From the NCBI GenBank assembly GCA_021734595.1, contig JAIPIO010000001.1, positions 1-60,726 on the forward strand: DNA of 60,726 nt, written 5' to 3'. Source of the DNA: Kiritimatiellales bacterium. GTDB taxonomy: Bacteria > Verrucomicrobiota > Kiritimatiellia > Kiritimatiellales > Pontiellaceae. The position numbers and the translations under genes were made by a program. Under the pieces are notes generated by a model, which was not told the origin of the DNA, did not search any database, and saw nothing but the letters and a program-made list of their open reading frames with translations. Positions 1-7,468 of this stretch are shown here, piece by piece. Within the stretch, counting starts at the first letter, position 1. Each line of letters starts with the position of its first letter.

Positions 1-126
1 GCGATTGCGGATGCGCTTGAAGTGAAAAAGGCCGAGGTGTTCGAGTGGACGATTGAAAACAAGAACACCCTGGTGCTTTCCAGAAAGAAAACAACCAGCC
101 CTCGCAAGCTGAAATCCTTAGGTTGA
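1..126 (+). CDS. C-terminal tail of an AbrB/SpoVT-like protein (partial)
   Basis: The first 41 codons of the window are open from base 1 and end at TGA 124-126. The residues resemble the second half of an AbrB/MazE-type swapped-hairpin DNA-binding domain: an IADALEVKKAEVFEWTIE segment followed by a strand ending TLVLSRKK, then a basic tail. Proteins of this family are often antitoxins or transition-state regulators. The start and any toxin partner lie outside the window, so the assignment rests on this short tail and is tentative. Confidence 0.45.
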   Translation, partial: AIADALEVKKAEVFEWTIENKNTLVLSRKKTTSPRKLKSLG

Positions 127-173
127 CGCGCATGCGCATGTGCGGGGCGCCACTTGGCTCCCAACGTGCCGTT

Positions 174-460
174 TCATAAAGGTTCGTAGCGCTCCACTTC
201 CGCCGCACCCATCTCTTGCGGATGTTTTTTGTAGTCGTAGAATTTTAGATACCGTTTGATCCACCCGCCCTTGGAGCGAAGCGGAAAGATAATTTGTGAA
301 GCCCGAAGCGCAGCGCAGATAATTTTCTAAAAGAAAATACCGACCAAAGGGAGAGGTTCAATAAGACCGAAGGGAATGGTTCATTCGTTTTCTCCGTTCG
401 GATCGAATAATGCCGCCGGCGCATCACATCTCGTGCTTCATCAAGTATTTTACTTGCCAT
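174..460 (-). pseudogene. intI: Integron integrase remnant (N-terminal pieces)
   Basis: Read on the minus strand from ATG 460, the first 25 residues include the SIRTEKT stretch typical of the SAM-like N-terminal domain of integron integrases (tyrosine recombinases). Homology then breaks at about 386 and resumes in another frame at 263, with WIKRYLKFYDYKKHPQEMG and AAEVERYE, ending at TGA 174-176. About 120 bp of unrelated sequence separates the two pieces. IntI proteins are about 320 residues. Only about 54 are left here, and the catalytic Arg/His/Tyr domain is absent, so this is a dead gene. It diverges from the small cassette-like genes on the plus strand, the usual integron geometry. Confidence 0.7.
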
Positions 461-531
461 AAATACCCTTACTGCTCAGCATGTGTTTTCAACAACGACA
501 TGAATATTGGATATTGTAAACAGGCAATTCT

Positions 532-593
532 GCCCGATTACCCTTTCAATATTCACTTATCAGGCAGATTTGCCTGATAAGTAATAGTTGGGC
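532..593 (+). other. attC/attI-like folded site
   Basis: The ends GCCCGAT (532-538) and GTTGGGC (587-593) are imperfect complements. They enclose a perfect 12-bp stem, ACTTATCAGGCA (555-566) with TGCCTGATAAGT (571-582), around a GATT loop. GTTGGGC matches the integron core-site consensus GTTRRRY. The site lies between the decayed integrase and the first plus-strand cassette-like ORF, where an attI or attC would be expected. The call rests on structure and position; recombination activity is inferred. Confidence 0.5.
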
Positions 594-602
594 TGAGATA
601 AG

Positions 603-870
603 ATGAAAAAAAACGATCATACTCCTGTTTTTCAGTGTCATGTGTGTTTCCTGCATATCCCACAAACCTGAAAAGGAATCACGAGATCCCGCGCGTCCTT
701 ACGCAGATATTGAAGCTAAAGGGCTCCCTCTGGAGTGGCGAGACCTCTCTGAAATAATAGAGTCCTTTGCAGAAGCAGGGTATGTCGACGTTGATATCAA
801 TGGCTTTAAGTGGACGTACCATTGCGTGGTTCCAGCACAAGACGAACAGGATGCCTTAGTTATGTCCTAA
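603..870 (+). pseudogene. Small cassette-borne lipoprotein gene, frameshifted in a poly-A tract
   Basis: The long frame runs from ATG 640 to TAA 868-870 (76 residues) with no recognised family. Reading that frame upstream gives a classic lipoprotein signal (TIILLFFSVMCVSC), but the only suitable ATG, at 603, is one base out of frame. The cause is a run of eight A residues at 606-613. With seven As the protein would begin MKKTIILLFFSVMCVSC. The gene may be a pseudogene, may be expressed by slippage, or may carry a homopolymer sequencing error. It sits just after the attC-like site at 532-593, as the first gene of an integron cassette would. Confidence 0.5.
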
Positions 871-876
871 TCAGAG

Positions 877-1077
877 ATGTCCTCTGATTCAATCAAACGA
901 TGGTGCCATCGAAATCGAGGAAAGTATGCTGCAGTGACCTTTGGTGAAAAGGTTCGTTTCCCAACTATAAAAGAAGTGGGGGCTCTTCTCGATGAGTCTG
1001 GGATAAAATTCAGTGTTTTGCGTAAATATGAAGATGATCCTACGGGGGTCAGAATAGATATTGATAGACGAAACTAG
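877..1077 (+). CDS. Small hypothetical protein, second ORF of the putative cassette
   Basis: This 66-residue ORF starts six bases after the preceding stop and ends at TAG 1075-1077. The stop overlaps the GCCCAAC inverse core site of a candidate attC. The protein is mostly charged and polar (RNRGKYAAVTFGEKVRF, later KYEDDPTGVRIDIDRRN) with no signal peptide or membrane segment. No family is recognised. The tight spacing suggests co-transcription with the preceding lipoprotein-like ORF, which is normal for an integron cassette of unknown function. Confidence 0.5.
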   Translation: MSSDSIKRWCHRNRGKYAAVTFGEKVRFPTIKEVGALLDESGIKFSVLRKYEDDPTGVRIDIDRRN

Positions 1078-1136
1078 CCCAACCACCGCTTTCACTCTAT
1101 CGCTGGCTCCGCCCGCTCAGAGTGACGCGTAACGTT
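1077..1136 (+). other. Candidate attC site closing the cassette
   Basis: It begins with GCCCAAC (1077-1083), matching the RYYYAAC inverse-core consensus and complementary to the GTTGGGC at 587-593. Inside is a 7-bp stem, TCACTCT (1092-1098) with AGAGTGA (1119-1125). The right-hand core is degenerate: the sequence at 1134-1140 is GTTCTTT, not GTTRRRY. The site therefore looks decayed or is only attC-like. Confidence 0.4.
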
Positions 1137-1138
1137 CT

Positions 1139-1215
1139 TTCCAACCATTGGAAAAAGCGGTTGTCATATTTCCAGACGCTGGAAAATCATGAGAGCGATT
1201 CTCCAACCATTGGAA
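1139..1215. repeat. Three-site TTCCA-N5-TGGAA array
   Basis: Exact copies lie at 1139-1153 (core ACCAT) and 1170-1184 (core GACGC), and a copy with one change (CTCCA) at 1201-1215. The start-to-start spacing is 31 and 31 bp. The array lies about 230 bp upstream of the DUF4091 glycoside hydrolase and just after the integron remnant. No gene is seen from 1137 to 1446. Confidence 0.85.
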
Positions 1216-1446
1216 GGCTGCTGCCAATCCTCCTTCGTAAAACTACGGCACGACATGTGGTTGGAAACCCGTGATTAGGTGGTATATTCAAGTCGTCATG
1301 AACTGGAGATTCAATATGCTGCCTAGTCCCTTGCATTCTATCTTGTCATCATTTGAACCACTCGCCCTTCTCGTTATTTTCTTTAAGAATATTATTTCCG
1401 CGGCGTTCCAAAACACCCCGTTTTTAATCCGTTCAGGAGGAATATT

Positions 1447-3759
1447 TTGACCACGAAATACACAAAAGCATTTCACCGGATTGTTATTGGTTTGTTTTCG
1501 TGTGGTTCGTGTATTTCGTGGTTCAGATCTCTACTGCGAAGCAGCGTTAGAACCGCCGTTTGTTCACTCTGCGTCGTTGCATTTGCGGCGACCTTCCAAC
1601 CCGCCGCCACAGCCACCGAAAAAATCATGCCGGCCGAATGGAAATTCCAGTCGTGGCAGGATGCCGAGGGGTGGCGGGACGGTAGCATATCCCGCTCCGG
1701 CGGCGAGAGCCTGGGCCTGCGGGGCATCAATGGCGGGTGGTCCACGACTGTTCCGACAAAACCAGGGGCGGTGCACACGGTCCGCTTTGTCTACCGCAGC
1801 GAAAAAGCAAAGGGACGGATTGTTCTTTATGTCCGTGATCCCTCGGCCGCGAGGAAAGTGGAAACGATTCTCTACAAACCCCTGCCAATCATCGACAGCA
1901 ACCAGACAGGACAGTTTGTGGATGGCGTATATACCGGCGGTGCCGACGCGGACGGATGGATTGCATTTGAGGGCGGCGCATTCATTCCAGAGGCCAGAAC
2001 CACATCCGTCAACCTGCTGATCAAGCTGCGCGGGGCAGACCACGACGCCAAGGTCTGGCTGGATGATGTTGTGGTAACGGTCGAGGAGCCCCGTCCTATC
2101 CCGGATACGGCCAAACTGCTTTTTTCCGATGCTTCCGGGAAAGTCTGGGCCGAAAACGAAAACCGAAAGGTGCTCCCCTCGCAAAAACCGCCAACTGGAG
2201 CCCCAGCGAAGGAGATCGGGATTTCGGCGGCAAAGGGGGAGTATGAATCGTTCCAGCTTGTGGTCACGCCCAACCGCGAATGGAAGGATGTCAAATGGAC
2301 ATGGAGCGGATTCACCGGGCCGGCGGAACTGGATGCCTCGGTATTGCGGTGCCGACGGGTGGAGCTGATCCCCATTGAAGAGACGTACGGCCCCTACGGC
2401 TACAAGGGCTTGAATCCGGACCCGCTGACAGACCCGCTTCCCTGCACGGTTCCGGCAGGCACCAACCAAGCGTTCTGGTTTACCCTTCAGGTACCGTCGG
2501 AGCAGCAGACCGGAATCTACCGGACTGAACTTGCCTTGGTTCCGGATGCCCAGACCGTTTTGAAAATACCCGTCCAGTTGCACGTCCGGAACTTTTCGGT
2601 TTCCATGGCCCCTTCCATTGCAGTTACCTCGCACTTCCGCGCCCCGCTTGCGCTAGCAAGGGAATCCGGACCGGAGGACGAGGTGCTGCAGCGGTATTAC
2701 CGGAACTGTTTCGACCACCGCTCCACCTGCTCCCCCGGAGTGCAGGTCGGGATTCGGCGGCGTGGCGATACCGTGACAGTGGATGCGGAGCGCTACATCG
2801 AACATCTGCGTTTTATGCGCGATGAATTGGGCTCCGATCACATCAATGTTCCCTCGCTGTGGATCGGCCATGCAGAAGGCCATCTCATGCCTGCCGATGC
2901 CCAATGGAAGGGACGAACCATATTTTCCAACCCGGAGCTCACCGTACTTAATCCGGAGTTCGAAAAACCGTTCCGCGATTATATGGGCCAGCTGTGTGAG
3001 AGGCTGAAAAACGAAAAACTGTTTGTGAATCCGACGGTAAGGTTTTTCGATGAACCGCGCTTTGAGGATCAGGCAACGGTCAACGGGCTGCGCACCCTTT
3101 CGAAACTGCTGCTGGATATTGACCCCGAACTGACGGTCAGTATTGCGGCCAGCTACCCCCACCCCGGCCTGATCGATGTGATCCGGCTGTGGATTCTCCA
3201 TACCGACGCATGGGACCGCAACCTCCACTGGATAGAGGCCGCCAGAAAAGCCGGATGCTATATTTCCGTCTACAACAACGGCATAAACTATCCCGAACAC
3301 CGCCCGATCCGCATCCGGCTCTGGCCGTGGCTGTTGTGGAAGTACGGCGTCGACGGCACCCACTCCTGGTGGGGCATGGTCTGTTGGCGGAACGAAATGG
3401 CCGATCCGTGGACTGCCGGAAGAGGCAGCTCCGGCGTGATGCTCTATCCCCCCCGGTCCGCCGATGAAAAGGGCCCCATTGATTCAATCCGCTGGGAACT
3501 GTTCCGGGAGGGTTTGGAGGATTATGAATACATGCGCCTTGCAAACGACCTGGCAGATAGACTAACCGCACAAAGCAAGTTGAAGTCGGTACAGATCGGC
3601 AGGGACGCCCTTGCCGAGGCCGTCGGCCTGGTTGAAAAATGGCCGAACGTGAAAGCGGCCAACGACGAGCCCTACACCCTTGATGCGGGCGCGGTGGCCC
3701 TGGCGCGGAACCGGTTGGCGGAGGCGATTGAAACCATGCAACAGGAACTGGATAATTAG
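1447..3759 (+). CDS. Exported DUF4091-type glycoside hydrolase
   Basis: The 770-residue protein has an N-terminal hydrophobic export segment (about residues 34-56, VRTAVCSLCVVAFAATF), then a beta-sandwich region to about 210 that resembles a carbohydrate-binding module. A long catalytic region follows, ending in GLEDYEYMRLANDL (about 700-715), the hallmark of DUF4091 glycosidase-like proteins. The start is probably the TTG at 1447, since AGGAGG lies a few bases upstream and no in-frame ATG occurs before the mature region. The signal-peptide segment is partly encoded by an inverted repeat (1450-1522), so its N-terminus is unusual. Substrate is unknown; degradation of external polysaccharide is likely. 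The next gene starts three bases after its stop. Confidence 0.8.
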   Translation: MTTKYTKAFHRIVIGLFSCGSCISWFRSLLRSSVRTAVCSLCVVAFAATFQPAATATEKIMPAEWKFQSWQDAEGWRDGSISRSGGESLGLRGINGGWSTTVPTKPGAVHTVRFVYRSEKAKGRIVLYVRDPSAARKVETILYKPLPIIDSNQTGQFVDGVYTGGADADGWIAFEGGAFIPEARTTSVNLLIKLRGADHDAKVWLDDVVVTVEEPRPIPDTAKLLFSDASGKVWAENENRKVLPSQKPPTGAPAKEIGISAAKGEYESFQLVVTPNREWKDVKWTWSGFTGPAELDASVLRCRRVELIPIEETYGPYGYKGLNPDPLTDPLPCTVPAGTNQAFWFTLQVPSEQQTGIYRTELALVPDAQTVLKIPVQLHVRNFSVSMAPSIAVTSHFRAPLALARESGPEDEVLQRYYRNCFDHRSTCSPGVQVGIRRRGDTVTVDAERYIEHLRFMRDELGSDHINVPSLWIGHAEGHLMPADAQWKGRTIFSNPELTVLNPEFEKPFRDYMGQLCERLKNEKLFVNPTVRFFDEPRFEDQATVNGLRTLSKLLLDIDPELTVSIAASYPHPGLIDVIRLWILHTDAWDRNLHWIEAARKAGCYISVYNNGINYPEHRPIRIRLWPWLLWKYGVDGTHSWWGMVCWRNEMADPWTAGRGSSGVMLYPPRSADEKGPIDSIRWELFREGLEDYEYMRLANDLADRLTAQSKLKSVQIGRDALAEAVGLVEKWPNVKAANDEPYTLDAGAVALARNRLAEAIETMQQELDN
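1450..1522. repeat. 14-bp inverted repeat inside the signal-peptide codons
   Basis: ACCACGAAATACAC (1450-1463) is perfectly complementary to GTGTATTTCGTGGT (1509-1522). The arms resemble a dispersed repeat often found in intergenic DNA of environmental bacteria, here lying just after the start codon of the DUF4091 gene. Both arms are translated. Confidence 0.75.
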
Positions 3760-3762
3760 CCG

Positions 3763-4401
3763 ATGATACGATCATTTTTCATAGCCACATTCTATGACGC
3801 CTTCATGCGGGGCTGCGAGCGGCGGTGCCTCGGTGAATGGCGCCGGGAGCTGCTGGCGGAAGTCAGCGGCGATGTGCTGGAGATCGGCGGCGGGACGGGC
3901 GTCAATCTGCAGTATTACCCCAAAACGCTCCGCAGGCTTGTTCTGACGGAACCGGATCCGAACATGCGGCAGCAGCTACAGAAAAGCGGCATGACGGTTG
4001 CCGACTTCCGTGCCGAAAAGATCGACCTGCCCGACGAGTCCTTCGACTGCATCGTATCAACGCTGGTGCTGTGTTCCGTTGACAGCCAGGCCGCCGCACT
4101 TAACGAGGCCTTCCGTCTGATTCGTCCGGGCGGGTCGCTCTATTTTATTGAGCATGTGGTTGCGCCGAATAACGAGAAACTGGCCCGCTGGCAGAAACGG
4201 CTTGAACCCATTTGGCTATGGGTCAGCAGAAACTGCCATCTGTCTATGGACACCGCCCGGGCAATCAGAGAGGCGGGCTTTGAATTCATCCGGTTTGACG
4301 CAGTCTCCATGATCGGCGCACCGTCAATCGTCCGGTCGGTCATAAAGGGGGTGGCCCGCAAACCCAACTGCCGACAATCCCTGCTTGAGGGCAACAGCTA
4401 A
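3763..4401 (+). CDS. Class I SAM-dependent methyltransferase
   Basis: The 212-residue protein shows the glycine-rich SAM-binding motif LEIGGGTGVN near residues 37-46 and the acidic residue of motif II in LTEPDPNM. FDCIVSTLVLCSV (motif IV region) and LIRPGGSLYFIEH (post-motif) follow. This resembles the UbiE/phospholipid N-methyltransferase group. The substrate cannot be read from the sequence; a lipid or small molecule is typical. The start ATG lies three bases after the DUF4091 stop, so the two are probably co-transcribed, although no functional link is obvious. Confidence 0.75.
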   Translation: MIRSFFIATFYDAFMRGCERRCLGEWRRELLAEVSGDVLEIGGGTGVNLQYYPKTLRRLVLTEPDPNMRQQLQKSGMTVADFRAEKIDLPDESFDCIVSTLVLCSVDSQAAALNEAFRLIRPGGSLYFIEHVVAPNNEKLARWQKRLEPIWLWVSRNCHLSMDTARAIREAGFEFIRFDAVSMIGAPSIVRSVIKGVARKPNCRQSLLEGNS

Positions 4402-4442
4402 ATACAGTACGTTTCAACCTCATTTTAAGGACGGATGGAATA

Positions 4443-7400
4443 ATGAACTGGATTTTAAAGAGAATTATCGGCTCCAAGAACGAGCGAGACCTGAAGAAAC
4501 TGCAGCCGCTCGTCACCCGGATCAATGCGCTGGACGAGGTATACAAGGCGCTGAGCGATGCACAGCTACAGGCGAAAACCGGCGAGTTCAAGCAACGGCT
4601 GGAAAACGGCGAAACGCTGGCTGATATCGAACTTGAGGCGTTTGCCGTGGTTAAGAACGCCTGTCGCCGCCTGTGCGGAACACAGGTGGAGGTGTGTGGG
4701 CATATGCTCGACTGGGACATGGTTCCGTTTGACGTGCAGCTCATCGGCGGAATTGTGATCCACCAGGGGAAGATTGCGGAAATGGCCACGGGGGAAGGCA
4801 AAACGCTGGTCGCCACCATGCCGGTCTACCTCAATGCACTGACCGGAAAGGGCGCGCATGTCATCACTACGTCGGACTACCACTCCCAGCGCGACTCGGA
4901 ATGGATGGGGCACGTCTATAAATGGCTCGGCCTGACGGTCGGTTGCCTGAGAAACCAGATGCCGCCGCCGGAACGCCGCGAAATGTATCGCCGCGATATC
5001 ACTTACGGAACCAACAGCGAATTCGGCTTTGACTATCTGCGGGACAATATGGCCTACCGCCCGGAGGATATGGTGCAACGCGGTCATAACTTCGGCATCG
5101 TTGACGAAATAGACTCGATCCTGATCGACGAGGCGCGCACGCCGCTAATCATTTCCGGCCCGGCCCCCTACTCCTCCACGCAGTACCGCGAGCTGCAGCC
5201 GGCAGCCAGCCGCCTCGTCAGGCGCCAGCGCGACCTCTGCAACCGGCTGCTTCAGGAGGCCAAGGAACTGCTGGAACAAGGCGAGGAAGATGAGGCCCAG
5301 CTCCGGCTCTACCAGGTGCATCAGGGTATGCCGAAAAACAAGCAGCTCATGCACATGATTGAAGATGTCAAGATCCGCAAGCTGCTCGAAAAAATCGAAC
5401 TGCAGATGCTGGGCGACACGCGCAAGGAACAGGCGCGCGAACTGCGGCAGGAGCTTTACTTTACCATCGACGAAAAAGGCCACGATGCCGGACTGACGGA
5501 AAAAGGCTGCGAAGAGCTGAACCCGAACGAGCCGGAGATGTATGTTCTGCCGGACATGGTCTCGGCCATGTCCGAACTGGACGGCGACACCACCCTTTCG
5601 CCGGAAGAGAACATGGAGAAACGGCGTAAAATCCAGGAGGAATATTCGCTGCGCAACGAGAGCATTCACGCGGTCGACCAGCTTATCCGCGCCTACTCTG
5701 TTTATGAAAAAGATATCGACTATGTGGTACAAAACAACCAAGTGGTCATTGTCGACGAACACACCGGGCGCCTGATGGTCGGGCGCCGCTGGAGCGACGG
5801 GCTCCACCAGGCAGTAGAGGCCAAGGAGGGCGTGACGATCGAGCGCGAAACCCAGACGCTGGCCACCATCACCATCCAGAACTATTTCCGCATGTATGAA
5901 AAACTGGCCGGCATGACCGGTACGGCCGAAACCGAAGCAGATGAATTCCATCAGATCTACAAGCTCGATGTGGTAGTGATTCCCACCAACCGCCCCGTGC
6001 GCCGTGTGGACCTGAACGACCAGATCTACAAAACCCAGCGCGAAAAATTCAAGGCGGTCATCGACGAAATCAAAAAGTCGCATATTCGCAAACAACCCGT
6101 ACTGGTGGGCACCGTAGCCGTCGAAACCTCGGAAGTGCTCAGCCGCATGCTGCGCCGCGAAAACATCCCGCACAACGTGCTCAACGCGAAAAACCACGCG
6201 CGGGAGGCCGAGATCGTCGCCAACGCGGGCCAGCCCGGCGCCGTAACGATCGCCACCAACATGGCCGGCCGCGGCACCGACATCAAACTCGGGCCGGGCG
6301 TGGTTTATATCGACCGGGAAAAAATCCTATCCCAGATGAGTCTCGCAGACAAGATCGATGGCACCCCGCTGCAAAAGCTTCTCACCGAAAAGCCGTGCGG
6401 CCTGTATGTGATCGCCTCCGAGCGCCATGAATCGCGCCGCATCGACCGTCAGTTGCGCGGGCGTTCCGCCCGCCAGGGCGACCCCGGCGTATCGCGTTTC
6501 TACGTCTCGCTCGAAGACAACCTCATGCGCCTCTTCGGCTCCGATCGCATCTCCAACATCATGGAGAAACTCGGAATCGAGGAAGGAGAGGTGCTGGAGC
6601 ATCCGTGGCTGAACAAATCGATCGAAACCGCCCAACGACGCGTCGAGCAGCAAAACTTCATGATGCGCAAGCGCACGCTTGAGTACGACGATGTCATGAA
6701 CCTACAGCGCGAACAGATTTACGGTTTCCGCTCCGAAGTACTGGTGAGCGAAAATCCGCGCGAGCTGCTGTATGATGTGGTGGCCGAGGTTATTGGTATC
6801 CGGGCGGAAGGCGCCGTCGAGGCCGACAACGATGTCGGATACAAGGATTTTGTGTCCTGGGTCAACACCTCCTTCCCGATCGGGCTGCGCTCGGCCGATC
6901 TGCCGGACGAAAAGACCGTCGACAGCCTGGCCGACCTGGTTTTTGAGCGCGTGAAGCAGGCCTACGAACTGAAGGCGCACCATGAAGACACCGAATTGCT
7001 CAAGAATCTTGAGCAACAGATTATCCTGCAGTCGGTCGATGAGCACTGGCAGGAATATCTGCGCAACATGGACAGCCTGCGCGAGGGCATCAGCCTGCGC
7101 GCCTACGGCCAGCGCGACCCGCTGGTTGAATACAAACGCGAGGCCTTTGACCTGTTTGTCGACCTGATGGACCGGATCTACGATGAAATCGCCACCGCCA
7201 TGTTCCGTTCCGCCACCTCCGTCGATGCGATGGAGGATTTTTTCCGGTCGCTTTCCGGCATGCAGGTGCATCATGAAGCCTCCGCCCTTGCGGCCGCGGC
7301 CGCCGGCGCCCCCGTAGGCGCACCGCCCCCCGGCATGGAGATCCCGCGCGCACCCGCTGCGCCGCAACCGATCCACCGCGACGCCCCGAAGGTTGGCCGG

Positions 7401-7463
7401 AACGATCCGTGCCCCTGCGGCAGCGGTCGCAAATACAAGAAATGCTGCGGCAGCAACGTGTAG
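4443..7463 (+). CDS. secA: Protein translocase ATPase SecA
   Basis: SecA drives preproteins through the SecYEG channel with ATP. This 1006-residue copy shows Walker A GEGKT (residues 117-121), the helicase-like motifs TNSEFGFDYLRDN and DEIDSILIDEARTPLIISGP, ATNMAGRGTDI, and the C-terminal zinc-binding CPCGSGRKYKKCC that contacts SecB or ribosomes. It is about 100 residues longer than E. coli SecA. The extra length is mostly a charged, probably helical insert after ISGPAPYSS (about residues 240-330), as in several PVC and Bacteroidota SecAs. AAGGACGG precedes ATG 4443. tilS follows after five bases. Confidence 0.97.
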   Translation: MNWILKRIIGSKNERDLKKLQPLVTRINALDEVYKALSDAQLQAKTGEFKQRLENGETLADIELEAFAVVKNACRRLCGTQVEVCGHMLDWDMVPFDVQLIGGIVIHQGKIAEMATGEGKTLVATMPVYLNALTGKGAHVITTSDYHSQRDSEWMGHVYKWLGLTVGCLRNQMPPPERREMYRRDITYGTNSEFGFDYLRDNMAYRPEDMVQRGHNFGIVDEIDSILIDEARTPLIISGPAPYSSTQYRELQPAASRLVRRQRDLCNRLLQEAKELLEQGEEDEAQLRLYQVHQGMPKNKQLMHMIEDVKIRKLLEKIELQMLGDTRKEQARELRQELYFTIDEKGHDAGLTEKGCEELNPNEPEMYVLPDMVSAMSELDGDTTLSPEENMEKRRKIQEEYSLRNESIHAVDQLIRAYSVYEKDIDYVVQNNQVVIVDEHTGRLMVGRRWSDGLHQAVEAKEGVTIERETQTLATITIQNYFRMYEKLAGMTGTAETEADEFHQIYKLDVVVIPTNRPVRRVDLNDQIYKTQREKFKAVIDEIKKSHIRKQPVLVGTVAVETSEVLSRMLRRENIPHNVLNAKNHAREAEIVANAGQPGAVTIATNMAGRGTDIKLGPGVVYIDREKILSQMSLADKIDGTPLQKLLTEKPCGLYVIASERHESRRIDRQLRGRSARQGDPGVSRFYVSLEDNLMRLFGSDRISNIMEKLGIEEGEVLEHPWLNKSIETAQRRVEQQNFMMRKRTLEYDDVMNLQREQIYGFRSEVLVSENPRELLYDVVAEVIGIRAEGAVEADNDVGYKDFVSWVNTSFPIGLRSADLPDEKTVDSLADLVFERVKQAYELKAHHEDTELLKNLEQQIILQSVDEHWQEYLRNMDSLREGISLRAYGQRDPLVEYKREAFDLFVDLMDRIYDEIATAMFRSATSVDAMEDFFRSLSGMQVHHEASALAAAAAGAPVGAPPPGMEIPRAPAAPQPIHRDAPKVGRNDPCPCGSGRKYKKCCGSNV

Positions 7464-7468
7464 TCCCG

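Noticed and set aside
5145..6197. Minus-strand ORF inside secA (350 codons)
   Set aside because: Shadow of secA without ribosome site or recognisable domain.
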